Of a DNA stretch of 64,000 nt, positions 16,336 to 24,359 are shown piece after piece. A program made the position numbers and the translations under genes. The stretch covers positions 62,001-126,000 of the forward strand of contig NZ_JAGGPR010000008.1 of NCBI RefSeq assembly GCF_018613695.1. The letters are read 5' to 3'. The notes under the pieces were generated by a model that searched no databases, was not told the DNA's origin, and worked only from the letters and a program-made list of their open reading frames with translations. Origin of the DNA: Arthrobacter sp. ISL-95 (lineage in GTDB: Bacteria > Actinomycetota > Actinomycetes > Actinomycetales > Micrococcaceae). Each line of letters starts with the position of its first letter. Positions within the stretch are counted from its first letter, which is position 1.

Positions 16336-17712
16336 CTACGGAACCAGTGCCGTGCTGGCCGAGTATTTGGCCATCGTGGTGTAGCCGGCCTTGGTACCGG
16401 TAACCCTCACACTCATGGCGTCAGCTTGGTCAGCGCTCACCAGCCTGTAACTCTTGGCTGTAGCACCGGCAATTGCCACACCGGACCGGTACCACTGATA
16501 CGTCAAGGTGGTCCCGGACGTCCACGTCCCAGCGTTGGCTGTCAGCGTTGAACCCACTGCGAGCGTTCCCGTGATGGTGGGGGTTGGGGCCACCAAAGTC
16601 CCCGCCACCACTGTTGTGGTGGGAGCGGATTCCCGTGTAGCCGTGGCGTAACCTGCCTTGGTTCCCGTCACACGGACCGTCAAGGTAGCGCCCTGGTCCG
16701 CAGCGGCGAGGACCCGGGTGGCAGCGGTTGCGCCGGAAATTGCTGTGCCATTCCGGAACCACTGGTAGCTCAGGGCAGTTCCTGTGGTCCAGGTCCCCGG
16801 AGCTGCGGTAAGCGTTGAGCCAACAGCGGCCGTGCCTGAAGTGGTGGGCGTTGGTGCTGTGAGCTGCCCCTGATTTGCGGGAACGAAGGAAAAGTCCCGC
16901 ATGGTCACAGTTTCAGGAGCAACATGCGCAGCATCCCCGCCACCACCGCCCGTCACCCAAAGGTTGAAGTGAATTTGCTCCTTGGCCGGAAGCGGGACAG
17001 TAGAGCCCTCCAGGACAGTTCGCTTCAGGAGAGTTCCGTCGAAGCCCTCACCTGCGAACGTCTCGAAAGTCAGCTTGCCCGGCTCCCACACCATCCTGTG
17101 GGTAAGGATCGGAGCATTGGTGACGTCAAAGGTGACAGTGTTGTTTCCCTGTCCCGGCGGCAACGTGGCGTCAAACCAATATCCATGACCTTGGGTCACC
17201 GGCCAATTTTCACCGTACGCGGCACCCCCGCCCCAAGCCGAGGCTTCACAAAGGTCAATTTCGGTATAGCCCGGCTCCGCGTTGGGGTCATACGTGAACA
17301 GGCAGCCCCACACCACTTCCTTCTGAAGGGCGCTGACGTCTTTTTCCACGGTGGTGCTGTAAGTTCCATACCCGAAACCTTCACGCGTGGACTGGAATTC
17401 AGCTCCCTTAGGAGCTGAGCCCGTGGGGTTGCTGATGGACAGCTTGACGTACCCGTCGGCATCCGGATTGCTGACATTATTGGCATCCCAACTCGCGTTA
17501 AACATGGGCGCCCCGCCCCAGAAGCGCTTCTGCCAGTTGAAACCTTTCCAGGCAAAGCTGCCCACCGGGCCAGGGTCCTCAACCATGGGCGTGGTATCCG
17601 CCGCATGTGATGGGCCGACTCCGGTGAACATCGATAAACCCACCGCTGCGATGACGGCCAAACCCATTGCTTTTCTTCCCCCGTGTGGAAGGAGCCTCAC
17701 TGATAATGCCAT
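16336..17712 (-). CDS. secreted GH16-like beta-glucanase with two Ig-like repeats
   Basis: 458 residues from ATG 17712 with AGGAGGA upstream. A signal peptide (about 1-37) ends in 'GPSHAAD'. Residues 50-265 form a glycoside-hydrolase-16-type jelly roll with the catalytic 'EIDLCE' (E-x-D-x-x-E). Two tandem repeats of about 85 residues follow, each with 'LSYQWFRNGTAISGAT' / 'LTYQWYRSGVAIAGAT' and 'VRVTGTKAGY'. These are Ig-like repeats common on actinobacterial surface enzymes. It is probably exported and cuts a beta-glucan, perhaps the product of the facing GT2. Confidence 0.85.
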   Translation of the reverse strand: MALSVRLLPHGGRKAMGLAVIAAVGLSMFTGVGPSHAADTTPMVEDPGPVGSFAWKGFNWQKRFWGGAPMFNASWDANNVSNPDADGYVKLSISNPTGSAPKGAEFQSTREGFGYGTYSTTVEKDVSALQKEVVWGCLFTYDPNAEPGYTEIDLCEASAWGGGAAYGENWPVTQGHGYWFDATLPPGQGNNTVTFDVTNAPILTHRMVWEPGKLTFETFAGEGFDGTLLKRTVLEGSTVPLPAKEQIHFNLWVTGGGGGDAAHVAPETVTMRDFSFVPANQGQLTAPTPTTSGTAAVGSTLTAAPGTWTTGTALSYQWFRNGTAISGATAATRVLAAADQGATLTVRVTGTKAGYATATRESAPTTTVVAGTLVAPTPTITGTLAVGSTLTANAGTWTSGTTLTYQWYRSGVAIAGATAKSYRLVSADQADAMSVRVTGTKAGYTTMAKYSASTALVP

Positions 17713-18005
17713 AGCTGTTTCCTCCTGCTGATGCGCCCAGACCCCGTCAACGGCTGATGCCGGTGACCGCAACGGCGTTCCACCCCCGAGAAACGCCCGT
17801 CCTCGATTATCAAGTAGCCAAGGTCCAGCGGGAAGGGAAATGGACAGGCAAAATCGTCAAGACAACATCAATTGGATAACGGTGCCAACTCCACGAGTAG
17901 CCTTGACGTGTTCAAGAATTTAAAGCGCAACACCAAAACCCGGGAGGGCACATCACCATTCGCAGCGCCGGCATCCTCCTTCACCGGCGAAACACGGCCG
18001 GTCAA

Positions 18006-18431
18006 TTGGAGCTTTGGATAGCCCACATGGGCGGACCCTTTTGGGCCCGCAAAGACGAACACGCCTGGTCCATACCCAAGGGAGAATTCCCTGAGGACGA
18101 GGACGCCTTAGTTGCCGCGCAACGGGAATTCACTGAAGAAATAGGCACTCCACCACCGGCGGCAGACTACCAACTATTGGGTGCTTTTAGGCAGCCCTCC
18201 GGCAAGCTGATCACTGCCTTCACAGCAGAAGCCAGTGACTTTCAGCCTCAAGAGATTGTTAGTAACACCTTTCCCATGGAATGGCCAAAGGGCTCGGGTG
18301 CCATCAAGGATTTCCCGGAGATCGACGACGCCCGGTGGTTTGAGGAAACCGTGGCCCGGACCAAGCTCGTCAAAGGACAACTGGCAATCGTCGATGCCCT
18401 GGTCCGGCACGTTGGTGAGAAAACCCTATAA
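18006..18431 (+). CDS. Nudix hydrolase (start uncertain)
   Basis: 141 residues from TTG 18006, the first standard start codon. The Nudix box is complete (G-x5-E-x7-RE-x2-EE-x-G, beginning 'GEFPEDE'). 'GGPFWARKD' and 'WSIPKGE' match a MutT-like NTP pyrophosphohydrolase group. The in-frame sequence before the TTG encodes 'RSAGILLHRRNTAGQ', the conserved first strand of this group, so the true start is probably an ATC (17952) or ATT (17958) beside a GGAGGG site. No ATG/GTG/TTG exists between there and an upstream stop (17904-17906). The 293 bases before 18006 contain no other gene. Confidence 0.85.
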   Translation: MELWIAHMGGPFWARKDEHAWSIPKGEFPEDEDALVAAQREFTEEIGTPPPAADYQLLGAFRQPSGKLITAFTAEASDFQPQEIVSNTFPMEWPKGSGAIKDFPEIDDARWFEETVARTKLVKGQLAIVDALVRHVGEKTL

Positions 18432-19205
18432 GGCCGACCAGCCGCCGTCGGACGCAAGAACAGCACCGTTGACGTTGGTGCCGTCGTCGCTGAGCAAGAA
18501 GGTAATGGACGCAGCCAATTGCGCTGCGGTTGCGGGAGTGGGAACTGTTGCCTGCATCAGGGGCCCGAGTCGTTCGGCAGCGAGTTGTGATCCCCAATTA
18601 GCCACGATGTTGGTGATGGTGGGACCGGGTGCCACCGCATTGAACCGAAGACCCTTGGGCCCGTACATCACGGCAGAATTCTTGGTCAGGCCAACCACCG
18701 CATGCTTGGACGCCGTGTAAGCAGCACCGGCAGCCGAACCACGCAGGCCAGCTTCCGAAGCGACGTTGACTACTGATCCGGATCCGGCCTCCAGCATGAG
18801 CGGCACCACTGCGCGGGTCAGCCGCATAAGCGCCGTGACGTTGATGCGGAAAACGCGCTCCCAGAGCTCGTCGTCAACCTCGTGAATGGGCGCAAAGTTG
18901 TCCATGATGCCGGCAACGTTGGCCAGGGCGTCCACGCGTCCGTTCGCAGCCGCCAGGACAGCGGCCACCGTTTCTTCCGTGGAAATGTCACCAGCCACCG
19001 GAATTAGGTCAAGGCCGGCATTCTCCTCCACAAGAGCGTCCAGCCGCTCCTTGCTGATGTCTGCCGCAATGACTTTGCCACCCTCCTTCGCAATCCGTAA
19101 AGCGGTAGCCTGCCCGATACCCGAGGCCGCGCCCGTCACGATGATGGTCTTGCCAGCGAAACGGCCGGAGGTAGTGGCCTCCTGCCATGAAGCGTCGTTG
19201 CCCAT
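18426..19205 (-). CDS. short-chain dehydrogenase/reductase, TetR-controlled
   Basis: 259 residues from ATG 19205 with GGAAGGA upstream; the longer frame overlaps the TetR gene. Classical SDR: 'VTGAASGIGQATALR', 'NVAGIMDNF', Ser in 'VNVASEAGLRGS', 'AYTASKHAV' (Y-x3-K), C-terminal 'FLLSDDGTNVNGAVLASDGG'. It is probably NAD(H)-dependent. It is divergent from a TetR gene with a perfect operator between them. The 3' end overlaps the Nudix gene end by six bases (convergent). Confidence 0.92.
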   Translation of the reverse strand: MGNDASWQEATTSGRFAGKTIIVTGAASGIGQATALRIAKEGGKVIAADISKERLDALVEENAGLDLIPVAGDISTEETVAAVLAAANGRVDALANVAGIMDNFAPIHEVDDELWERVFRINVTALMRLTRAVVPLMLEAGSGSVVNVASEAGLRGSAAGAAYTASKHAVVGLTKNSAVMYGPKGLRFNAVAPGPTITNIVANWGSQLAAERLGPLMQATVPTPATAAQLAASITFLLSDDGTNVNGAVLASDGGWSAL

Positions 19206-19244
19206 GATGTCCTTCCGAAGATTGCCGAGTGGTTCACCCAGCTT

Positions 19245-19261
19245 ATGACACTCTGTGTCAT
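19245..19261. promoter_or_regulatory. TetR operator
   Basis: ATGACAC-TCT-GTGTCAT, a perfect inverted repeat (7-base arms, 3-base spacer) in the 80-base gap between the divergent SDR and TetR genes. It is positioned to block both promoters. Confidence 0.85.
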
Positions 19262-19285
19262 TATGTAAGAGTGAATACTGGAGGA

Positions 19286-19885
19286 ATGACCTCGGAAGAT
19301 GCCAGACCCCCGCGTGCCAGCGGCCGACCCGCCACCATTGACCCCGACGCCGTGGCCGGACTGGCCCTGGGCCTCTTCGCTGAGCACGGCTACGAGAACA
19401 CCTCCATGGAGGACATCGCACGGGCCGCCGGAATCGGGCGCAAGAGCCTCTACCGCTATTTCGCCAGCAAAGCCGACCTCGTGTGGGGCGGGAGCGAGCC
19501 GGTCGTGGAGGCATCAACGCTCGCCTTCGGCTCCTTTCACCAGCCAGGAAAGTCCGACGGCGGCGTGCTGGCCGGGTTGCGTGAGGCAGCGATCGCCGGG
19601 GTTGCTGCCATCCCGGACCTGTCCGTCACCCGCGGCAGACTCCGCTTGATTGCCGAGCACCCCGAACTGACCAGCCGGAGCTACGAATCCTTGGCATCGC
19701 AACGCGAAAGGGCCCTGGCGTTTCTCGTCGAGGGCGGCCTTTCCGATTCGGCGGCACGCTACCTGAGCGCCGCCTACCTCGCCACGACCTTTGAGGCCTG
19801 GATGCAGTGGGCTACTGGCTCGGAACCGGATCCGCTGCCGTACCTGCTGGGCGCACTCGAGGTGTTACAGGTTCCCGCGCGTTAG
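19286..19885 (+). CDS. TetR-family repressor
   Basis: 199 residues from ATG 19286; GTG 19271 (five codons earlier) is also possible because GGAGGA abuts the ATG too closely. The N-terminal HTH is clear: 'GLFAEHGYENTSMEDIARAA' and 'GRKSLYRYFASKADLVWGG'. The C-terminal ligand domain is like the mycofactocin/MftR-type TetR_C group (tentative). It is divergent from the SDR it most likely represses. It overlaps the 3' end of the alpha/beta hydrolase gene. Confidence 0.9.
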   Translation: MTSEDARPPRASGRPATIDPDAVAGLALGLFAEHGYENTSMEDIARAAGIGRKSLYRYFASKADLVWGGSEPVVEASTLAFGSFHQPGKSDGGVLAGLREAAIAGVAAIPDLSVTRGRLRLIAEHPELTSRSYESLASQRERALAFLVEGGLSDSAARYLSAAYLATTFEAWMQWATGSEPDPLPYLLGALEVLQVPAR

Positions 19886-20661
19886 CTGCTCTTCCGGGCG
19901 ATGAATTGGCGGATCCATCCAACCGTCTCAGGATGGTCCAAGTGCAGCCCGTGCCCCGCTCCGGGCACACGCACCAGCACCGAGCCACGAATGTACTCGC
20001 GCAGGAGGAGCGCATTAGGCAAGGGCGTCAACGCATCTTCAGTGCCGTGGAGGATCAGCGTGGGGGCTTGGATGGAGCCGAGATCATTCCAGGCGTCGTG
20101 CTCGCGGCTGGCCTTGAAGTGCCGTGCTTTGGCCCACGCCGACGCCCGGGAGTTGAAGAAGGCGTGCGTTGCTTCGGGGTTGTTCCGTGCCCATTCGGCG
20201 TCGAAGAAGAGCGGTTCAAGCCGGGACACATCACCACTGACCAAGCTATCCAGGGCTGCTTTATCCGGCTGCGTTCCCGGCTCCGGCCGTCTCCCGCCAC
20301 TCGTGGCTGCGAGGATCAGGGTGCAGACTTTCTGCGGGTAGTCGATGGCCAACCACTGGCCGATCCGTCCGCCCATCGAGTGACCGTACACGTGTGCCAA
20401 ATCCACTCCGGCGGCTTCAAGAACAGCTACAGCGTCTTGAGCGAGGAATTGTGTGGTGTAGCGGCCCGCTTCGCCCTTCCCACTCCGCCCGATCCCCCGG
20501 TGATCGAAGCGGATGACCCGGTAATAGCGGGACAGAAGCTCCGCCGTCGGACCCCAACCGTCCATGGATGTTGCCTGTCCGGCGATCAACAGCATTGGCT
20601 CGCCTTCGCCTTCCGACGTCCAGGCGAGTTCGGTGCCGTCGGCAGCCTCAGCAAAGTTCAC
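19882..20661 (-). CDS. alpha/beta hydrolase
   Basis: 259 residues. 'VIRFDHRGIGRSGK' (strand-4 region), nucleophile elbow 'VYGHSMGGRIGQWLA' (G-x-S-x-G), acid in 'LHGTEDALTP' and histidine in 'GAGHGLHLDHPE' make a full catalytic triad. Cytosolic, no signal peptide. The substrate is unknown; the overall pattern matches the 3-oxoadipate enol-lactonase/lipase-like group. It is the last gene before the XRE switch on the same strand, 54 bases downstream. Confidence 0.88.
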   Translation of the reverse strand: MNFAEAADGTELAWTSEGEGEPMLLIAGQATSMDGWGPTAELLSRYYRVIRFDHRGIGRSGKGEAGRYTTQFLAQDAVAVLEAAGVDLAHVYGHSMGGRIGQWLAIDYPQKVCTLILAATSGGRRPEPGTQPDKAALDSLVSGDVSRLEPLFFDAEWARNNPEATHAFFNSRASAWAKARHFKASREHDAWNDLGSIQAPTLILHGTEDALTPLPNALLLREYIRGSVLVRVPGAGHGLHLDHPETVGWIRQFIARKSS

Positions 20662-20715
20662 CGTGCCACCGTATCCGGACGGCGCTCAAAGCGCTGCGGC
20701 GTGGAACACAACGCG

Positions 20716-20907
20716 TCACTCAGGGGTGAAAATATCCTCGATGGCGCAGTCGAATGTGCGCGCAATGAGGAACGCCAACGGCAGCGAAGGATCAAACTTC
20801 TCCCGTTCGATGGAAATGATTGTCTGCCGGGAAACGCCGACTGCGGCCGCCAGGTCTGCCTGCGTCCAGCTGCGTCCGGAACGACGCTCCGCGAGGTTGT
20901 TCTTCAC
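20716..20907 (-). CDS. Cro/XRE-type helix-turn-helix regulator
   Basis: 63 residues, essentially one HTH_3 domain: 'SWTQADLAAAVGVSRQTI' and 'SIEREKFDPSLPLAFLIAR', ending in 'EDIFTPE'. This is the YgzD-like mini-repressor type, usually paired with a small membrane protein and self-regulating. It lies 13 bases downstream of the membrane protein gene in the same operon. The twin GTAAAG operators upstream are the likely target. Confidence 0.92.
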   Translation of the reverse strand: MKNNLAERRSGRSWTQADLAAAVGVSRQTIISIEREKFDPSLPLAFLIARTFDCAIEDIFTPE

Positions 20908-20920
20908 TTCAGTGGCGTCT

Positions 20921-21358
20921 TTACTTCAGTGCGCGGTGGCGAACGGCTACGTATCGCAGCCCGGCGTCAACCGCGCTCAACGCAACAAGGCCGAGAAGGA
21001 TCGGAAGTGCGTCGACTTCCAAACGCCCGATTGCCAGCACCAGCGACGCCACCACAATGACAACCAGGACGTCCAGAAACGCCCCGGCACCCGCTTGACG
21101 CATCCACTGCAACTCCACACTCTGCTCGCCATGAGCGTCAAGGGTGACGGTGTGATTGGATACGAAGACCTTGGCCCCGAGCGACATCGCCGGATAGGCG
21201 GCGCACAGTGCGCCGATCGACGCAGCAAGCCAGAAGTCATTCGGATTTGTTGCTCCTACCAGCACGGAAACCACAATCGTCAGGATGGCAGCGAGGATGA
21301 TCGCCAAGACGTAGTGGTGGGCGGGAGCCCGCCTCGATGTAAAGGAAGCTTTACTCAT
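20921..21358 (-). CDS. membrane protein paired with XRE repressor
   Basis: 145 residues, four predicted membrane helices in two pairs ('YVLAIILAAILTIVVSVLVG', 'AASIGALCAAYPAMSLGA', 'FLDVLVVIVVASLVLAI', 'LPILLGLVALSAV'). It resembles the DUF2178-like proteins found with such XRE regulators. The first codons after ATG 21358 overlap an operator. No strong ribosome site is seen, so the message may be leaderless or the start weak. Function unknown. Confidence 0.8.
   Translation of the reverse strand: MSKASFTSRRAPAHHYVLAIILAAILTIVVSVLVGATNPNDFWLAASIGALCAAYPAMSLGAKVFVSNHTVTLDAHGEQSVELQWMRQAGAGAFLDVLVVIVVASLVLAIGRLEVDALPILLGLVALSAVDAGLRYVAVRHRALK
21339..21354. promoter_or_regulatory. XRE operator 1 (inside coding start)
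   Basis: GTAAAG-GAAG-CTTTAC, a perfect inverted repeat within codons 2-7 of the membrane protein gene. Confidence 0.7.
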
Positions 21359-21362
21359 GCTG

Positions 21363-21384
21363 AAAGTAAAGCACCCTTTACTTT
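21363..21384. promoter_or_regulatory. XRE operator 2
   Basis: AAAGTAAAG-CACC-CTTTACTTT, a perfect inverted repeat (9-base arms) with the same GTAAAG-N4-CTTTAC core as site 1. The centres are 27 bases apart, and the site lies just upstream of the ATG. Confidence 0.8.
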
Positions 21385-21434
21385 GACCGGCAATAGTTAC
21401 TGCTAACTTCGCGAGCCGGGGCTAGCGTTGAGGC

Positions 21435-22007
21435 ATGACACCTTCCTACAGGTACGACGTCGAGGTGCTGCACCTTTTGGTGTCGCCGGCCCACGCCTAC
21501 TTTGGCCGCGCGCGTGAAGGGGCGGCAGACGTCCCCACCACCGACGCCGAACAAGTGGAATTAGTGGCTGGCAAAGGCATTGTTGGCGACAGGTTCTTCG
21601 GCAAGGCCGCACACATGGATGCCGCGGTGACATTGTTCGCAGTGGAGGCTCTCGAGTCCATCGCAGTTGAGCTCGGCGCCGGGCCCTTCGATCCGCTGCT
21701 GACCCGGCGGAACGTCACCCTTCGGGGAGTAGAGCTGGCTCCCTTGCTTGGCCATGAATTCACAATTGAGTCCGGTGGTGACGAGGTGCGATTGAAGGCG
21801 GGACGTCCGGCCCACCCCTGCGCTTGGATGGACGAAATGCTTGCTCCAGGCGCCCACAAAGCAATGCGCGGGCGTGGTGGCATCCGATGCCAGGTGGTTG
21901 CCGGGGGCTTGCTGCATCGTGGGCCGGCAGTGTTGGTCAGTCCGGTTCCGCTCGATCCCACCAAGGCCGGGAACGCCAACGTGCTCCGGCCATCGCGATT
22001 GCCGTGA
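21435..22007 (+). CDS. MOSC-domain protein
   Basis: 190 residues. MOSC fold with the conserved cysteine in 'GRPAHPCAWMDEM' (about C136) and the upstream 'LVAGKGIVGDRFFG' and 'LLTRRNVTLRGVEL' motifs. MOSC domains handle molybdenum-cofactor sulfur, as in MOCOS and YiiM, and often act alone in bacterial detoxification of N-hydroxylated bases. Stand-alone, cytosolic. The partner is not visible here. Confidence 0.9.
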   Translation: MTPSYRYDVEVLHLLVSPAHAYFGRAREGAADVPTTDAEQVELVAGKGIVGDRFFGKAAHMDAAVTLFAVEALESIAVELGAGPFDPLLTRRNVTLRGVELAPLLGHEFTIESGGDEVRLKAGRPAHPCAWMDEMLAPGAHKAMRGRGGIRCQVVAGGLLHRGPAVLVSPVPLDPTKAGNANVLRPSRLP

Positions 22008-22067
22008 CTTCACACTCGACTTATAAGGAGCCTGTCTTTCGGCGGGTTGTCCGCATAGGGTAAATCT

Positions 22068-22769
22068 GTGAAGAGATTGAGCAACAGCGTCCAAGCCTTC
22101 GCGGGCGCAGTTTTCGCTGCGGTGTTCCAGGCCATCAAAGTGGTTCGCCCCGATAGGCCCAACCACCCGGAAGGGGTTCATCTTGTAGGAGTCCTTGAGA
22201 GAGACGGGCTGCCGCCCCGGGCTTCGGGAATCCCCTGGCTGGACACTGCCGGGACCAATCCGGTGGACGCGCGGCTCTCGCGCTCCCTAGGACTGCCGGG
22301 CTCTTTCCCGGACATCATCGGCCTGGCCGTGCGCTTCACAGAGCAGGGAAAAATGTGCGACATGCTCCTCGCGACCACCGGACCTACAGGACTTGGACGC
22401 TTTATCCTCAAGCTCCGACGGGACGCCGCGTCAGCAGTTTTCTCCACGATGATGCCCTACAAATCAGAGAGTGGCCCGGTGTTGATAGCCGCACGGACAA
22501 TCGATGGACCGGCCCAGTTGCCGGCCGAGCCCCGATCCTTTAGCTCTCATCTCGGACAGCATGAGTGGACCCTCGAACTCCATTTCGCCAGTCCCTTGGG
22601 ACCATGGACCAGGTTTGGAACGTTGACGCTCACCCTTGCGGACGCTCATGGGAGCGACACTTCCGAACGATTTGATCCGGTACTCAATCCTCTTCCAACA
22701 GCTGGGACGTATGGCTGGACCAGGCGCCTACGGGAACCTTCATACGCTGTGGCCCGGCGTCGCGACTAG
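22068..22769 (+). CDS. hypothetical protein, catalase-like core (tentative)
   Basis: 233 residues, GTG start. 'IIGLAVRFTEQGKMCDMLLATTG' and 'LHFASPLGPWTRFGTLTLTL' patterns recall the beta-barrel of catalase-related (SrpA-like) proteins, but I see no heme-ligand tyrosine motif (R-x4-Y). The N-terminal 28 residues are hydrophobic/amphipathic and could touch the membrane. No operon partner. The assignment is weak; call it hypothetical if a profile search disagrees. Confidence 0.7.
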   Translation: MKRLSNSVQAFAGAVFAAVFQAIKVVRPDRPNHPEGVHLVGVLERDGLPPRASGIPWLDTAGTNPVDARLSRSLGLPGSFPDIIGLAVRFTEQGKMCDMLLATTGPTGLGRFILKLRRDAASAVFSTMMPYKSESGPVLIAARTIDGPAQLPAEPRSFSSHLGQHEWTLELHFASPLGPWTRFGTLTLTLADAHGSDTSERFDPVLNPLPTAGTYGWTRRLREPSYAVARRRD

Positions 22770-22867
22770 AGCCCTCCCTTCCAGCCCTTCTTTGAGCCGG
22801 CAGCACCGCGAAATCAACCCAAGCTAGTTGCAGACCGGCGGACCGGCGTCGGAAGATGGGCCAGAAG

Positions 22868-24310
22868 CTACAGCTTCTGCTCCGCTTCAGCCTCGAATTC
22901 GTCCAGCCGTCTCACTGCCTCGGTTACAACGGCGCCCTTGTTGGCATGAAGCCACGCCGCTGCACCTTCCTGGTCGCTGAACAGACCGTCGTCCTGCGCG
23001 TCTCGACTCTGCTCAATCACGAACTGCCACAGCCGTCCACGCGGAATGTCCGTCGCAGCCAACGCGGAACCTTTCAGCAAAGTGGTGCCCATGATCCTCT
23101 CTTTGCCTAGCCGCTCGGCCTTGGAGAGCCAGGTCGGCAGGTGATTGACGCCCTGCCGGGCCCCGACCCCGCGGCCTGCTTTGTCGGCCTCCACCAGCCG
23201 CGCCCAGTCCTCCAGTGAAGGTCCGCCATTGGCGTGATCCAAGCGCCGAATCAGCCTGCGGACCGCCGAGTCACTGATAATTCCCTGGTGCCCTTCCGGT
23301 GAGTGGCACATGTGCTCCCGGATCAGCGGCAGGATTTTGTCTTCGTAACGGCCGGGTGCTCCGATCCGGCGCAGGAAAGTCAGCGCGGGCCCCACCCCGG
23401 TTATGTTGTGTCCGTTGGAGGTAATCCTGCCGTTCGCGTCAATGATGGTGGATACTGCTTTGCCAAGGTCGTGAGTAACGGCAGCCAGAACCAAGGTTGC
23501 TGTTTCGTGGGCATCCAGCCGATCACGCCGGGCGATGCGGGCTGCTTGGTCCCCCGCCAATCCGAGGTGTACGCTCACGTCGCCCTCGGGGTGCCATTCC
23601 GGATCCTGCGGGACTCCCCTGGTGGCAGCCAACTCGGGGAAGTGTTCCTCCCAGCCGGAAATGAACAGTGTCTCCAATGCCTTGGAGATGAAAGTGCCTT
23701 TGGAGGCCAACTTGTAGAACTCACCCCAGATCCGGGCCTTGGGCAGGTCCGCAAAAGCTGGGGCCAGGGTGCGGCACAGCCGCGCTGTCGCCGGGACTAG
23801 TTCAAACCCAAAACGACCACTGAACTGCATGGCCCGCAGCACTCTCAGCGGGTCATCACCAAACGATGTGCTGGTGTGGCGGAGTAGGCCCGCGGTCAGG
23901 TCACGTTGTCCCCCAAACGGGTCCACGACTTCCCCGCTGCTGTCATCCCAGCCCATGGCGTTGATGGTGAAATCCCGGCGGGCAAAAGCCTCGGTCTCGG
24001 ACCCCTGGCGAGGTAGGGACACATCGAAGACTTGGCCACCCACGGTTGCGGAGACGATCCCGAAATGCTGCCCCACTTCCATGACGTGACCAGGCAATGC
24101 AGCCGCCACCTGAGCAGTGGTCAGCCCACAGACCTCAATATCGATGTCCTTCGAATCCACCATCACACCGCGGGCACGGGAGAGCAACGCGTCCCGGACC
24201 GAACCGCCAACAATCAGTGGACGGCCGCCCGCAACGCGCAAGCAGTCGAGAACCCGGCGGGCTTCGGGGCTGAGCTCAATGAGATCGGAAATGGTTGTGA
24301 TGGTCTTCAA
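22868..24310 (-). CDS. CCA tRNA nucleotidyltransferase-like protein with HD domain
   Basis: 480 residues. Class II nucleotidyltransferase head: 'LIVGGSVRDALLSR' and the catalytic 'DSKDIDIEV' (D-x-D), then 'RRDFTINAMGW' and 'DPLRVLRAMQFSGRF'. An HD-like segment follows ('LVLAAVTHDLGKA', then 'REHMCH'). Adds or repairs the CCA end of tRNA, or a related NMP transfer. Actinobacteria normally carry the essential copy elsewhere, near rpsF-type genes, so this may be a paralogue (inference). Confidence 0.85.
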   Translation of the reverse strand: MKTITTISDLIELSPEARRVLDCLRVAGGRPLIVGGSVRDALLSRARGVMVDSKDIDIEVCGLTTAQVAAALPGHVMEVGQHFGIVSATVGGQVFDVSLPRQGSETEAFARRDFTINAMGWDDSSGEVVDPFGGQRDLTAGLLRHTSTSFGDDPLRVLRAMQFSGRFGFELVPATARLCRTLAPAFADLPKARIWGEFYKLASKGTFISKALETLFISGWEEHFPELAATRGVPQDPEWHPEGDVSVHLGLAGDQAARIARRDRLDAHETATLVLAAVTHDLGKAVSTIIDANGRITSNGHNITGVGPALTFLRRIGAPGRYEDKILPLIREHMCHSPEGHQGIISDSAVRRLIRRLDHANGGPSLEDWARLVEADKAGRGVGARQGVNHLPTWLSKAERLGKERIMGTTLLKGSALAATDIPRGRLWQFVIEQSRDAQDDGLFSDQEGAAAWLHANKGAVVTEAVRRLDEFEAEAEQKL

Positions 24311-24359
24311 GTCCTAACAACTCACAGTGACGGACAACGGAAGACTGCCCACAATAAAT

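Noticed and set aside
19807..21060. 417-codon + frame opposite the alpha/beta hydrolase and XRE gene
   Set aside because: Antisense shadow of two recognised minus-strand genes.
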